Shown here piece by piece: positions 46,636 to 56,217 of a stretch of DNA of 64,000 bases; positions within the stretch are counted from its first letter, which is position 1, and every line of letters begins with the position of its first letter. Source of the stretch: Hyphomonadaceae bacterium (GTDB lineage Bacteria > Pseudomonadota > Alphaproteobacteria > Caulobacterales > Hyphomonadaceae); the NCBI GenBank assembly GCA_028285145.1, contig JANQQC010000062.1:62001-126000 (forward strand), read 5' to 3'. The translations under genes were made by a program, and so were the position numbers. The notes below the pieces were generated by a model. It was not told where the DNA came from and did not search any database. It saw only the letters and a program-made list of their open reading frames with translations.

Positions 46636-47013
46636 TCAGCCGGGTTTGGAGTCGTTTGCGGCAACAGGCTGACCCTTGCCACGAACATCTGCAATCATGC
46701 CGCGCACAACGCGGACACGTATGCCGTCGGCAAGTTCGACCGAAAGCTCATCGTCACCTGGCTTCACAACCTTGCCGATCAGGCCACCCGAAGTGACGAT
46801 CGTGTCGCCTTTACGAACGTTCTCCACCATCTCCCGATGCTGCTTCTGCCGGCGTTGCTGCGGACGGATCAGCAGGAAGTAGAAGATCACCAGCAGCGCG
46901 ATGGGGAACATCAGACTGCTCAGCAAGCTAGGCCCTGCTGGTGCATCCTGGGCGAGCGCCGGAGCAGCGGCGAAGAGCGCGCCAGAAACAAGCATAAGAA
47001 AACGTGCAACCAT
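46636..47013 (-). CDS. yajC: Preprotein translocase subunit YajC
   Basis: A 125-residue YajC. The membrane helix and signature are FPIALLVIFYFLLIRPQQRRQKQHREMV, and the soluble part has GDTIVTSGGLIGKVVK. Unlike short YajC proteins, this one begins with an extra signal-like helix (MVARFLMLVSGALFAAAPALAQ). I chose the ATG at 47013, with GAGGG about 10 bases upstream; a frame open to 47088 is rejected. Confidence 0.93.
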   Translation of the reverse strand: MVARFLMLVSGALFAAAPALAQDAPAGPSLLSSLMFPIALLVIFYFLLIRPQQRRQKQHREMVENVRKGDTIVTSGGLIGKVVKPGDDELSVELADGIRVRVVRGMIADVRGKGQPVAANDSKPG

Positions 47014-47101
47014 TGCGGACAAACCCTCTGGAATCGAATGGGAAATCAAGCGCTCCGTATAACTGTGGGCCCCACCCTTGGCAAACAAGACCGGCAGAAC
47101 G

Positions 47102-47749
47102 CTAAAGCGCAGCTGCGACTGTTTCGCTCAGGGGCTGAAACCGCGATATCGATGTCTCATCGACATGGCCATTGTTTGACGATGCCCGTCGGATGACGTC
47201 CGCCTCAATGGTGCGGATAGGAGCCACAATTGCCCCATCAGGCGTCAGCTGCGCAAACAGGCGCGCCGGAATGACCTGAACGCTGCCGCACAGGACGATC
47301 CGGCCAAACGGCCCACGCTCCTGCCACCCGTCCAGCCCGTTGCCATGCCGAAGCGTGACTTTTGAGACACCAAGTTCGCCAAGCCGCTCCGTCGTTTCAT
47401 CCACAAGCCGACGATAGCGATCCACCGCGAAAACGTGGCTAGCGACCTGAGCAAGAAGTGCAGCAAGGTATCCACTGCCGGCCCCCACCAGCAGGACACG
47501 CGTATCGCCATCGGGCGGCAAGTCCATCGCCTGCATGAGCAGGCCAAGCTGGCTCGGGCGATCCAAGGTCTGGCCACAGCCAATCGGCAACACACTGTCC
47601 TCAAAGGCGATATCGGCGCAGCTTGCATCAACGAAAGCACTTCGATCAATCGTCTCCATGGCCTGCAAAACCGCCGGATCGCGCACACCGGCCTGCCTCA
47701 GATTGAGGATCAGCCGCGCGGCACGAAACGGGTCTGCAATCAGGGCCAT
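47102..47749 (-). CDS. pcm: Protein-L-isoaspartate O-methyltransferase
   Basis: Pcm methylates L-isoaspartyl residues and starts repair of aged proteins. The 215-residue enzyme has the family block DSVLPIGCGQTLDRPSQLGLLMQAM and the SAM-binding LLVGAGSGYLAALLAQ, then FGRIVLCGSV and LTPDGAIVAPI. The motif variants (ILVGAGSGY for the usual DVGTGSGY) are typical of divergent alphaproteobacterial Pcm proteins. It overlaps surE by 10 bp. No nlpD/lytM peptidase gene lies between it and yajC. Confidence 0.92.
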   Translation of the reverse strand: MALIADPFRAARLILNLRQAGVRDPAVLQAMETIDRSAFVDASCADIAFEDSVLPIGCGQTLDRPSQLGLLMQAMDLPPDGDTRVLLVGAGSGYLAALLAQVASHVFAVDRYRRLVDETTERLGELGVSKVTLRHGNGLDGWQERGPFGRIVLCGSVQVIPARLFAQLTPDGAIVAPIRTIEADVIRRASSNNGHVDETSISRFQPLSETVAAAL

Positions 47750-48498
47750 GTGTCGCGCATTTTTTGCAGGAAGGCGTCGTGCGTCAAATCAACATGCAAC
47801 GGCGTGACGGAGACGCGCCCCTCATAGATTGCGCGAAGATCGGTGCCTTCATCCGGCTGGGACAGTTTCCCTTTATAACCGATCCAAAAGTACTCATTAC
47901 CGCGCAAATCTTCGCGCTGGTCGGTGTGAATGATGGTCTCATCGCGAAAGCCCTGCCGGGTGTACTCGATGCCTGAAACATCCTCAGGCTCGCGATCCGG
48001 GAAATTCACATTGATCACCAGATCGTCCGGCCATCCCTGCTCGATAATCGGCATCAGCGTCTTCGCGCCCCACGCACGCGCCGTTTCCCACGGCACCATG
48101 CCGCGCTCTCGAAATCCCATGGCCTGACTCAGCGCAATGGACGGCACACCCAGCTGCATGCCGAACATCGCCGCCGCAACCGTGCCGGAGAAACTCGTAT
48201 CCTCAGCGATATTCTGCCCGCGATTGACGCCGGACAGCACAAGATCGGGCGGATCATCCATGAGGTTCTGCATCGCCAAAAGCACGCAGTCCGACGGCGT
48301 CCCCGCCACAGCCCAGACGCGGTCACGCACGGGTCGGTTGCGAACCGGCTCTGTCAGCGTGATGGACCGGGACTGTCCGGACTGCTCAAGCTCCGGCGCG
48401 ACGATCCAGATATCGTCGGACAGCTCGCGCGCGATGTCCTCCAGCACCGAGAGGCCTGGCGCATGAATGCCATCATCATTGGTCAGCAGGATTCTCAA
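47740..48498 (-). CDS. surE: 5'/3'-nucleotidase SurE
   Basis: A 252-residue survival protein, a metal-dependent nucleotidase and exopolyphosphatase. It starts [14 protein letters not shown] (metal aspartates), with SGQSRSITL and the Asn in [24 protein letters not shown]. It overlaps serS by 4 bp and pcm by 10 bp, in the widespread serS-surE-pcm arrangement. Confidence 0.97.
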   Translation of the reverse strand: MRILLTNDDGIHAPGLSVLEDIARELSDDIWIVAPELEQSGQSRSITLTEPVRNRPVRDRVWAVAGTPSDCVLLAMQNLMDDPPDLVLSGVNRGQNIAEDTSFSGTVAAAMFGMQLGVPSIALSQAMGFRERGMVPWETARAWGAKTLMPIIEQGWPDDLVINVNFPDREPEDVSGIEYTRQGFRDETIIHTDQREDLRGNEYFWIGYKGKLSQPDEGTDLRAIYEGRVSVTPLHVDLTHDAFLQKMRDTWP

Positions 48499-49814
48499 CG
48501 GATCACCTCGACGCCGCCCATGTATGGCACCAGCACATCCGGCACACGGATCGAGCCATCCTCTTCCTGATAGTTTTCCAGCACCGCCACCAGCGTCCGA
48601 CCGACGGCGAGGCCCGAACCGTTCAACGTGTGCACGAACTCAGGTTTCGGCTTGGGATTGTCTTCTGTTGTCGCCGGACGCCAGCGCGCATCCATTCGCC
48701 GCGCCTGAAAGTCTCCGCAGTACGAGCAGGACGAAATCTCGCGATAAGTGTTCTGGCTCGGCAGCCAGACTTCAAGATCATAAGTCTTGCGCGCGCCCGC
48801 GCCCATGTCACCGGTGCAGAGCAGCATCCGCCGGTAAGGCAACTCCAACGCTTCCAGAATCCCTTCCGCGCATTTCGTCATGCGCTCCAACTCGGCCATC
48901 CCTTCATCCTCGCCGCGGACAATCGAGACGAGTTCGACTTTGTTGAACTGATGAAGACGGATCATGCCCTTCGTGTCGCGACCAGCACTGCCTGCCTCGG
49001 AACGGAAGCATGGCGTATGCGCCGTCATGCGAAGCGGGAGCTGATCATCTGCCAGAATGGTTTCACGAACCAGATTCGTCAGCGAGATCTCTGCCGTCGC
49101 AATCAGCCACATCCCATTCGTTGTCTGGAACGAGTCTTCGCCGAACTTCGGCAACTGACCCGTTCCGATCATCGCCTCCTCGCGAACCAGCGTTGGCGGA
49201 TTGATTTCTTCATAGCCATTCTTAGTCGTTTGGGTATCGAGCATGAAGGCTGAGAGCGCGCGTTCAAGTTTCGCGAGCCCACCGCGCAGCGCCACAAACC
49301 GTGCACCGCTCATGGCGGCGGCGGCTTCAAAATCCATAAGTGGTTGGCCGAGCTTCGTCTTCAGAGCGGCCCCAAGATCTGCATGATCTTTGGGTTCGAA
49401 GGAGAAGTTCGGGGGCGTTCCCCAACCATTACCCTGTTGCACATTACTCTCTTCATCAGTCCCCTCAGGGACTTCAGTAAGTGGTAAGTTCGGCAAACCC
49501 AGCAGCAGATTGTCGAGTTCAGCCCGCGCGGCCTCTTCCTGCTCGCCAGCCGCCTCGATCGTTTCCTTCGCCTTGGCGACCTCCGCTCGCAGACGTTCGA
49601 ACTCTGCCACATCGCCCGCCGCCTTGGTCTTGCCGATAAGCTTGGAGTTCGCGTTACGCGCGCTTTCGGCCTCCTGCTTGTCGGTGACGGCCTGACGAAG
49701 CGCGCCATCATGCGCGAGAATGTCATCCACCACGTCGCCCAGCCCCGGAGACTTCCGGTTCCACGCAGCACGGAAAGCGTCTGGATTCTCTCGAATGGCG
49801 CGAATGTCGAACAT
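48495..49814 (-). CDS. serS: Seryl-tRNA synthetase
   Basis: A 439-residue class II aminoacyl-tRNA synthetase. The N-terminal coiled-coil arm (about 30-105) grips the long variable arm of tRNA-Ser. The catalytic core has motif 2 ([27 protein letters not shown]) and motif 3 ([19 protein letters not shown]), plus the serine-site [10 protein letters not shown]. It is 57 bp from tatC upstream, with small dyads between, and overlaps surE by 4 bp. Confidence 0.98.
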   Translation of the reverse strand: MFDIRAIRENPDAFRAAWNRKSPGLGDVVDDILAHDGALRQAVTDKQEAESARNANSKLIGKTKAAGDVAEFERLRAEVAKAKETIEAAGEQEEAARAELDNLLLGLPNLPLTEVPEGTDEESNVQQGNGWGTPPNFSFEPKDHADLGAALKTKLGQPLMDFEAAAAMSGARFVALRGGLAKLERALSAFMLDTQTTKNGYEEINPPTLVREEAMIGTGQLPKFGEDSFQTTNGMWLIATAEISLTNLVRETILADDQLPLRMTAHTPCFRSEAGSAGRDTKGMIRLHQFNKVELVSIVRGEDEGMAELERMTKCAEGILEALELPYRRMLLCTGDMGAGARKTYDLEVWLPSQNTYREISSCSYCGDFQARRMDARWRPATTEDNPKPKPEFVHTLNGSGLAVGRTLVAVLENYQEEDGSIRVPDVLVPYMGGVEVIR

Positions 49815-49823
49815 GGAAAGCCT

Positions 49824-49872
49824 CTATGCGTTTTGCATAGCGTCTAGTGCGCACTGGGCTCTCTGTCAGCCC
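49824..49872. promoter_or_regulatory. Small dyads in the tatC-serS gap
   Basis: The 57-bp gap contains CTATGC-GTTTT-GCATAG (49824-49840), the palindrome AGTGCGCACT (49846-49855) and GGGCT...AGCCC (49856-49872). They may be weak termination or attenuation signals after tatC, or a serS control site. No T-run strengthens a terminator call. Confidence 0.3.
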
Positions 49873-50711
49873 TACTCCGCTGCGGCAGCTTCGGCCTCTT
49901 CCCGCTCCCGGCTACGTTCCATCAGAACAACGCACCAGATGCTGCACTCATAAAGCAACATCACCGGCACCGTTAGCAGCACCTGCGAAATGACATCCGG
50001 AGGGGTAAAGAACGCCGCAAAGGCGAGCACACCGACCAGCGCGTACTTCCGGCCTTTTCGAAGTGTGTCGGACCCGACAACGCCAATCTTGCCGAGCAGG
50101 CTCAGCACAACCGGCAACTGGAACGACAGTCCAAAAGCCAGCATCAGCGCCATGATCAGCGAGAGATAGGCGGCAACGCTCGGCAAATGCTGGATCGAGA
50201 TCTCGCCAATCGCGACCTGTTCTTGTCCAAGCGCGAACCGGGCCACCATCGGGATCATCACGTAATAGACAAAGGCCGCACCCGCCGAAAACAGGATCGG
50301 CGCGGCGATGAGAAATGGCAGGAAGGCTCCCCGTTCATTCTTATAAAGCCCCGGCGCAACGAAGGCATAAAGCTGATACGCGATAAATGGGAAGGCAACG
50401 AAAATCCCAGCAAACAAGGCAAGCTTCAGCTTGGCGAAGAAGAATTCCAGCGGCCCGAGATAGACAAAGCCAAGCGGTGGCGCATCTTCACCGCGAAGCT
50501 CGACAGATGCAGCCGCATAGGGCGCGATCAGGAAATTGTAGATGTCGGCTGCGAAGGCAAAACAGACGCCCGCGGCAATCGCCAGCGCCGCAATCGACCA
50601 GATCAGCCGCGAGCGCAGCTCGTTCAAATGCTCCAGAAGTGGGGCCTTGCTCGCCTCCACCTCGTCGCTCTCAATGTCCGGCTTGTGCTCGTCGGGCAGC
50701 TCCTGCGTCAC
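49872..50711 (-). CDS. tatC: Twin-arginine translocase subunit TatC
   Basis: A 279-residue, six-helix TatC, the signal-peptide receptor of the Tat export system. It starts with a soluble segment followed by APLLEHLNELRSRLIWSI, the hallmark HLxELRxR. Pro-rich FVAPGLYKNERGAFLPF and the late helix pair with FTPPDVISQVLLTVPVMLLYE match the family. The ATG at 50711 overlaps the tatB stop by 4 bp. The C-terminal tail is longer and acidic. Confidence 0.97.
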   Translation of the reverse strand: MTQELPDEHKPDIESDEVEASKAPLLEHLNELRSRLIWSIAALAIAAGVCFAFAADIYNFLIAPYAAASVELRGEDAPPLGFVYLGPLEFFFAKLKLALFAGIFVAFPFIAYQLYAFVAPGLYKNERGAFLPFLIAAPILFSAGAAFVYYVMIPMVARFALGQEQVAIGEISIQHLPSVAAYLSLIMALMLAFGLSFQLPVVLSLLGKIGVVGSDTLRKGRKYALVGVLAFAAFFTPPDVISQVLLTVPVMLLYECSIWCVVLMERSREREEAEAAAAE

Positions 50712-51067
50712 GCCGGATCTCCCTCAGGCTTCGCAGGCTGCGCGGTAGGTTTGGCGTCCGCCTCGACGCGCGGCGTCTCACGCATCACCGCTTCGTTGAT
50801 GTCTTTCTCGGCCGACTTCATATCATCAACCGCCTGCGCGACGGCGTTGTCCTTCTTGAGCGACTCGATTTCCTTACGCAGGTCATCCAGCTCCGTCTGG
50901 CGGGCAATGTCATCAAAGGCAGACTGGAACTCGCGCGCCATCTTGCGGCCCTTGGCCACAAACTGCCCGATCCGGCGCATCATCATCGGCAGGTCTTTCG
51001 GGCCCACAACAATGAGGGCTGCCACGGCGAGCAGCAGAAACTCCGAGAATCCGAACTGAGGCAGCAT
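50708..51067 (-). CDS. tatB: Twin-arginine translocase subunit TatB
   Basis: A 119-residue TatB with a short N-terminal helix (MLPQFGFSEFLLLAVAALIVVGPKDLP), the Gly-Pro hinge and an amphipathic helix (RRIGQFVAKGRKMAREFQ), then an acidic tail. With TatC it forms the signal-peptide docking site. It lies 22 bp after tatA and overlaps tatC by 4 bp. Confidence 0.95.
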   Translation of the reverse strand: MLPQFGFSEFLLLAVAALIVVGPKDLPMMMRRIGQFVAKGRKMAREFQSAFDDIARQTELDDLRKEIESLKKDNAVAQAVDDMKSAEKDINEAVMRETPRVEADAKPTAQPAKPEGDPA

Positions 51068-51089
51068 CAGGCTTCAAGCCTTTCCGGCG

Positions 51090-51308
51090 CTAGGACGAGG
51101 CTTCCGACTTGTCCTTTTCGGGGGTCACATTGACCATGTCGTCCTTGTCGACCGCCTTTTGCTCGTCATCATCTTTCAGCCCCTTTCGGAAACTGGTGAT
51201 GCCCTTGGCGAGATCGCCCATAATATTCGAAATACGACCGCGGCCCCCGAAAACGAGAAGCGCGACAACAACGAGCAGAACAAGCTGCAAAGGTCCAACT
51301 GAGCCCAT
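51090..51308 (-). CDS. tatA: Twin-arginine translocase subunit TatA
   Basis: A 72-residue TatA: one N-terminal helix (LQLVLLVVVALLVFGGRGRIS) followed by the amphipathic helix DLAKGITSFRKGLKDD. TatA oligomers form the passage for folded substrates. It leads tatA-tatB-tatC and follows scpB after 53 bp on the same strand. Confidence 0.95.
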   Translation of the reverse strand: MGSVGPLQLVLLVVVALLVFGGRGRISNIMGDLAKGITSFRKGLKDDDEQKAVDKDDMVNVTPEKDKSEASS

Positions 51309-51361
51309 TGGGGGTCTCCGTAACTATCTGGCCTTAAACATAGGACGAGCCGGGCTTCGGC

Positions 51362-52228
51362 TCAATCCAAAGGCTCTTCAGAGTCATCATCGGACGTATT
51401 ACCCAAGAAATCGGTAACGAATTGAGCGTCATCGCTAGTTTCTTCGGCAGGCGCGTCGGTCTCGCCTGCCTGATCGGGCTGTTCCCACGCCATCTGGAAG
51501 TCTTCCGGGATTGTGCTGGAAAGCAATCCTTCCGCTTCAAGATCGGCTTTGCCCGGCAGAACATCCAGGCTTTCCAGCCCAAAATGCTCGAGGAATTCCG
51601 TCGTCGTACCGAATGTCACCGGGCGTCCCGGCGTCTGGCGGCGGCCTTTGGTCTTCACCCAGCCGGCCTCCATCAGCGTATCGATCACCCCTTTGGAGAC
51701 TGCAACGCCGCGCACAGCTTCAATCTCGGCCCGCGTCACCGGTTGGCCATAGGCGATGATGGCGAGTGTTTCGAGCGCGGCCTGGCTCAGCTTCTTCTGC
51801 TCCTGCCGCTCTTCGACAAAAAGGAAGGCAAGGTCAGGAGCTGTCTGGAACCGCCACTTTCCGGCAACTTCCACTAGGCTGACCCCGCGATTCTCGTAGA
51901 CCGCCTTGAGCTTCATCAAGACCTCAGCCGCGTCGGTGCCCGGCGGAAGGATTGAAGCGACATCCATCGCACTTATCGGCTCGCCGGCCGCAAACAGCAC
52001 AGCTTCAGCCCGTCGCAACGCGTCGGACATGAGCTCGTCTTGCTCAGCCGTCACATCGGAAACCGCAGTTTCCTCTGCCGGTACAACCATTTCCACCGGC
52101 TCCGAAACCTCAGGCTTCGGACCGCGCACGATCTCTGCCGACCGCTGATAGGCGAATTTCAGCTGCCGAACAGCATCGCGAATGTCTTCCGGGGCGTCGT
52201 CCATACTCGGCTTTTCCAGAGGGTTCAT
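51362..52228 (-). CDS. scpB: Segregation and condensation protein B
   Basis: ScpB (288 residues) has two winged-helix domains that bind the kleisin ScpA in the Smc complex for chromosome compaction. The block ALRRAEAVLFAAGEPIS and the signature AALETLAIIAYGQPVTRAEIEAVRGV are typical. It has extra N-terminal (about 60) and C-terminal acidic residues compared with the 180-residue core. Its ATG overlaps the scpA stop by 4 bp. Confidence 0.95.
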   Translation of the reverse strand: MNPLEKPSMDDAPEDIRDAVRQLKFAYQRSAEIVRGPKPEVSEPVEMVVPAEETAVSDVTAEQDELMSDALRRAEAVLFAAGEPISAMDVASILPPGTDAAEVLMKLKAVYENRGVSLVEVAGKWRFQTAPDLAFLFVEERQEQKKLSQAALETLAIIAYGQPVTRAEIEAVRGVAVSKGVIDTLMEAGWVKTKGRRQTPGRPVTFGTTTEFLEHFGLESLDVLPGKADLEAEGLLSSTIPEDFQMAWEQPDQAGETDAPAEETSDDAQFVTDFLGNTSDDDSEEPLD

Positions 52229-53049
52229 ACGGTTGCCTCCCCGGCATTAGTCGACGCGCCGCGCAAGTAAAGCGGTGAGAAGTGTCCATCCTGGCGGAGA
52301 TCGACAGCGCCATCGCGCGTCAGCTCCAGCGCCGCTGAGAACACACTCGCAGTGACAGAGCGCGTCGGAATCTCCGGATCGACGCCGACCATTTGCTGCC
52401 TTAAATCATCGAGCGAGGCCCAGTCCCGCACCAGTTTCGACAAATCCATCAGTCGGTCGCGCGCTGCTTCGAGCGGCAGCACGAACTGGTGCTCGATCAC
52501 ATGGGGAGCCGCCTTTTCCTTGCGATTCCGGATCGTGCCGAAAGCTTGCGTCAGCTGCCAGAGGTCTGCCTTGTATTCGGTGTGCTTGATCACCTTGGGC
52601 AGCTCGGGCTCACCGCGCAGGAACACGACATTGTCAAGGATTGGCCCATTCAGCAGCGCGTCTCCGGCCTCACGCATCGCATCTAGGCGTCGCAACCGGA
52701 AGGCTAGCGCTTCGGCCATGCTTTCTGGGTCTGCTTCGGCTTCGTCCGGCACCTCGGGCTTTGGCAGCAACAGCCGCGACTTCATGAAGGCCAGCCATGA
52801 CGCCATCAGCAGATAATCGGCCGCAAGGTCTATCCGACGAGACTTCGCATCTTCAATGAAAGCGATGTACTGCTCGGCCAGCGCCAGAACCGAAATCTTC
52901 CGCAAATCCACTTTCTGACGACGCGCCAGCTCCAGCAGGAGATGCAGTGGGCCTTCATAGCCTTCAACGTCGACAACGAATGCATCTTCTGCGGTCGCGT
53001 CTTCAGCGTCCGCAGACAGGGCGTCGATAGAGAGCGCGTTCCGGGTCAA
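52225..53049 (-). CDS. scpA: Segregation and condensation protein A (kleisin)
   Basis: A 274-residue ScpA kleisin. The core starts VDVEGYEGPLHLLLELARRQKVDLRKIS, then YLLMASWLAFMKSRLLLP. The likely start is TTG at 53049, which overlaps the nagZ stop as TTGA, so translation probably reinitiates after nagZ. No ATG lies between it and the conserved core. This start call is inference. ScpB follows with a 4-bp overlap. Confidence 0.93.
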   Translation of the reverse strand: MTRNALSIDALSADAEDATAEDAFVVDVEGYEGPLHLLLELARRQKVDLRKISVLALAEQYIAFIEDAKSRRIDLAADYLLMASWLAFMKSRLLLPKPEVPDEAEADPESMAEALAFRLRRLDAMREAGDALLNGPILDNVVFLRGEPELPKVIKHTEYKADLWQLTQAFGTIRNRKEKAAPHVIEHQFVLPLEAARDRLMDLSKLVRDWASLDDLRQQMVGVDPEIPTRSVTASVFSAALELTRDGAVDLRQDGHFSPLYLRGASTNAGEATV

Positions 53050-54086
53050 GCGGCAGCCTCGACATCATGAAAAAGCTCCCGGAAGCGCGCCCAGCCAGCC
53101 TCCACATCGAAAGTATCCCGTTGCGTAGACATCGCTTCCGCCCTTTGCGCCCGCTCAAGCGACCGTCCGGCCAGCACAGGGGCCACTTCCGCAACTTCGC
53201 GCATTTCAGCAACGATCTCATCCGGGGCGGTCAGGAAGCCCGAGCAATGCAGAAGCACATCGCATCCAGCGGCAATTGCTGCCACGCCGCGCGAAGACAG
53301 GTCGCCCCCCAACGCATTCATCCCCAGATCGTCCGTCATAAGCAGGCCATCAAACCCGATTCGGCCTCGAATGACGCCTTCGATCATCTTGCGCGAAACA
53401 GTTGCCGCCACGCCGGGATCATAGGCCTCATACGCAATATGCGCCGTCATCGCCATTGGCGCATCCGCCAGCCGTGCGAAAGCCTCGAAGTCCTTGGCGA
53501 GTTCATTGTCGCCCTCAGTGATACGCGGCAGCTCCATGTGGCTGTCGCTCATTGAGCGTCCATGTCCGGGAATATGCTTCACTACGCCAGCGACACCGCC
53601 TGCGGCGAGACCTTTCAACGCCTCGCGGGCAAGCTCCGCCACCTGAACTGGATCTACCCCGAAAGCCCGGTCACCAATCACATCGTGCGCGCCCTCGACT
53701 GGCAGATCGACCACAGGCGCGCAATCGGCATGAATACCCATACTCGAAAGCTCTTCAGCCATCAGCCGGTGGCCCAGCCATGCGGCCTCCCGCCCCTTGG
53801 CAGGATCAACATGGTAGAGCGACGCATAGGCCCGACCGGCCGGGAAAAGCGGCCATTCGGGCGCTTTCAGCCGCGCAACGCGTCCTCCTTCCTGATCGAT
53901 AAAGATCAGGCAAGGCCGCTCCATGGCGCGCCAGATATCGTCAACGAGGCGTTTGACCTGATCGCGGCTGTTGCAGCTGCGCCCCATCAGGATCACGCCC
54001 CAGGGCTGCCGCTCTCGGAACAGGCTGAATTCGGCTTCTGTCAGCTCTGGGCCGGAGACGCTAAGGATACAGGCGCTTGGGATCAT
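53046..54086 (-). CDS. nagZ: Beta-N-acetylhexosaminidase NagZ
   Basis: A 346-residue glycoside hydrolase family 3 enzyme that removes N-acetylglucosamine from anhydro-muropeptides during peptidoglycan recycling. The signature catalytic loop is GVVKHIPGHGRSMSDSH, with the family-3 aspartate in LLMTDDLGMNAL; ILMGRSCNSRDQVKRLVDD and IDQEGGRVARL are near the N-terminus. Its ATG directly follows the stop of the SPOR gene, and scpA overlaps its end. Confidence 0.95.
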   Translation of the reverse strand: MIPSACILSVSGPELTEAEFSLFRERQPWGVILMGRSCNSRDQVKRLVDDIWRAMERPCLIFIDQEGGRVARLKAPEWPLFPAGRAYASLYHVDPAKGREAAWLGHRLMAEELSSMGIHADCAPVVDLPVEGAHDVIGDRAFGVDPVQVAELAREALKGLAAGGVAGVVKHIPGHGRSMSDSHMELPRITEGDNELAKDFEAFARLADAPMAMTAHIAYEAYDPGVAATVSRKMIEGVIRGRIGFDGLLMTDDLGMNALGGDLSSRGVAAIAAGCDVLLHCSGFLTAPDEIVAEMREVAEVAPVLAGRSLERAQRAEAMSTQRDTFDVEAGWARFRELFHDVEAAA

Positions 54087-54923
54087 TCAGCCCTGTACCA
54101 CGATACATTGGCCGCCATCAGCCTTAAGTGCATCGCAGAATTCGCTGGCATCGGCCCGGCTCTCAAAGGCTCCGGCCCGCAGACGGTAAAACACTCCCTT
54201 CTGACCCAGATCAGCCCGCTGAATGCTCTTATTTGCACCGCGGAACATTTGCGGGCGCGCTCTAGTCGCCTTGCCCCACTCCGCATCAGCCGCTTCACTG
54301 CTCCGCAAAGCGGCGATCTGAACGACAAATGCGCCCGATGGCGCAAACGCAAAGCGGTTTTCAGGCTCAGCGACCGCTGCCGGCAAGGTCGGCGGCATGA
54401 TGATTTCTTCTGCGGGGGCCGGAATAGGCGCGGGCGCGATCTCAGTCTCTGCCGGCGCACCCGCAAGATCGTTCAGGGCGGCGATCTGATCTTCATCCGG
54501 TCCGGCCTCGCCATAAGCCTGTGTTGGACGAAGCTCGATGGGAGGCCCGCCCTGCGCCAGCAGCGCTTCTTCGGCACTCGCTGTTCCAATGCTGGCTGAG
54601 GTCGCTGGCGGCACAGAGCGGCTGGACCCGTCCAGCTGGTCGTAGATCCGCTTGTTCAGATCATCATCGCGAAAACCGCCGCGATCATCGGGCGCGCGTT
54701 TGTAGGAAGAACCCTCAGCCGTGATAATTGGAATGTCGCCAGCCCCGGTACGGATACCCTGGCGATAGGTGTTCCAGACAACCGCGCCGAAAACGAGCAA
54801 AACGCCAAGCGCTAGCGCAAGGATTAGCGGCCCCCGCGCATTGTCTTCGTCCTGATAGTCAAAGCCACGATAGTCGTCCTCGACCGTTTCATAGCTCAGA
54901 TCTCGTCGATTGGAGGCGTTCAT
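54087..54923 (-). CDS. SPOR-domain membrane protein
   Basis: A 278-residue protein with a cytoplasmic N-terminus (about 35 residues), one membrane helix (GPLILALALGVLLVFGAVVW), a long Pro/Ala/Glu-rich periplasmic linker and a C-terminal SPOR domain (AFVVQIAALRSSEAADAEW...FYRLRAGAFESRADASEFCDALKADG). SPOR domains bind denuded glycan strands at the division septum. The ATG at 54923 is used. It is followed directly by nagZ. In many relatives argS precedes it; here dgt does. Confidence 0.9.
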   Translation of the reverse strand: MNASNRRDLSYETVEDDYRGFDYQDEDNARGPLILALALGVLLVFGAVVWNTYRQGIRTGAGDIPIITAEGSSYKRAPDDRGGFRDDDLNKRIYDQLDGSSRSVPPATSASIGTASAEEALLAQGGPPIELRPTQAYGEAGPDEDQIAALNDLAGAPAETEIAPAPIPAPAEEIIMPPTLPAAVAEPENRFAFAPSGAFVVQIAALRSSEAADAEWGKATRARPQMFRGANKSIQRADLGQKGVFYRLRAGAFESRADASEFCDALKADGGQCIVVQG

Positions 54924-55017
54924 CGAATCTCTCGGCGGCGGCTTCAACGTTAATCGTACGCCCTGTTTCCTTAATGAGCATTGAACATCATCGCCCGCTT
55001 TTGCAGCTGAAATCGGG

Positions 55018-56190
55018 CTAATTCATGCTCTCAAGGCTGAAGAGGCGCCGATGCTCCTCAATGGCGAAATTGTCTGTCATTCCGGCAATGTAATCGCAGA
55101 CAATCCGCGCCCGCCTTATCTCATCAGCCTGAAGCGCGTCCCACCGCCACGGCGGAGGCAGGGTATCAGGTTCTGCGGTGAAGATTTCAAACAGCTGCTT
55201 CAGGATGCGCTTCGCCTGGCTTCTCATCCGATTGACCTTGTAATGTTTATACATTTTCTCGTGGAGAAACGCCCGAAGTGCTGATTGGCGCTCGTTCAAC
55301 TCGTCCGAAAAACCAACCAGCGGTTCATCCAGCGCCCGCACATCAGCAGCCGATTTTGGCTGGTGCTTCTTCACCCGCCGCTCCGTCTCAGCGGTCAAAT
55401 CGTTGATCCAGAGCCCAATCAGCCGGCGCACAGCCTCATACACGACGCGCTTGTCCTCCAGCGCCGGATGATCCTCTCGCACCTGCCGGAAAACCTCGCC
55501 TACAATCGGAATCTCGGCGAAATCATCCGGTGAGAACAAACCCGCCGCGATGCCATCATCGATATCGTGATTATTGTACGCAATATCGTCTGCGAGCGCC
55601 GCCACCTGAGCCTCCGGACCGGCAAAGGACTCCAGCTCAAGGTCTTCAATCTGCGCGAAGTCGCGGAATGCCGCCGGAAGCGACGATAAGGGCGTATCCG
55701 GTGCCAGAACGGGTCCGTTATGCTTAACGAGCCCCTCCAGCATCTCCCATGTCAGGTTGAGCCCGTCGAAAACCGGATACCGCTCCTCAAGCTTGGTCAC
55801 GATGCGCAGCGTCTGGGCGTTGTGATCGAAGCCGTCATAGTCCTGCATGCAGGCTTCCAGTTGGTCTTCGCCAGCATGCCCGAACGGCGGATGGCCGAGA
55901 TCGTGCGCCAGCGCCAACGCTTCGGCGAGATCCTCATCAAGCCCAAGCGTCCGCGCAATCGAGCGCGCGATCTGCGCAACTTCCAGCGAATGCGTGAGCC
56001 TGGTTCGGTAATGATCGCCCTCATGGGCCACGAAAACCTGCGTTTTCTGCTTCAGGCGGCGAAAAGCGGTGGTGTGGATAATCCTGTCGCGATCCCGCTG
56101 GAACGGCGTACGAGTCGCCGACGGAGCCTCATCGAAGTAGCGCCCGCGAGAGTTTTTCCAGTCGGTTGCAAACACCGCTCTCTTTTCCAT
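55018..56190 (-). CDS. dgt: Deoxyguanosinetriphosphate triphosphohydrolase-like protein (dNTPase)
   Basis: A 390-residue HD-domain dNTP triphosphohydrolase. The HD motif appears as RTRLTHSLEVAQIARSIA followed by LALAHDLGHPPFGHAGED. The N-terminal SRGRYFDEAPSATRTPFQRDRDRIIHTTAFRRLKQKTQVF is diagnostic. Family members cut dNTPs to nucleoside plus tripolyphosphate. It is divergent, 27 bp, from the IscA-type gene, a pairing common in Alphaproteobacteria. Confidence 0.95.
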   Translation of the reverse strand: MEKRAVFATDWKNSRGRYFDEAPSATRTPFQRDRDRIIHTTAFRRLKQKTQVFVAHEGDHYRTRLTHSLEVAQIARSIARTLGLDEDLAEALALAHDLGHPPFGHAGEDQLEACMQDYDGFDHNAQTLRIVTKLEERYPVFDGLNLTWEMLEGLVKHNGPVLAPDTPLSSLPAAFRDFAQIEDLELESFAGPEAQVAALADDIAYNNHDIDDGIAAGLFSPDDFAEIPIVGEVFRQVREDHPALEDKRVVYEAVRRLIGLWINDLTAETERRVKKHQPKSAADVRALDEPLVGFSDELNERQSALRAFLHEKMYKHYKVNRMRSQAKRILKQLFEIFTAEPDTLPPPWRWDALQADEIRRARIVCDYIAGMTDNFAIEEHRRLFSLESMN

Positions 56191-56217
56191 CGACGCAAAC
56201 CTTCCTATCTATAAGCC

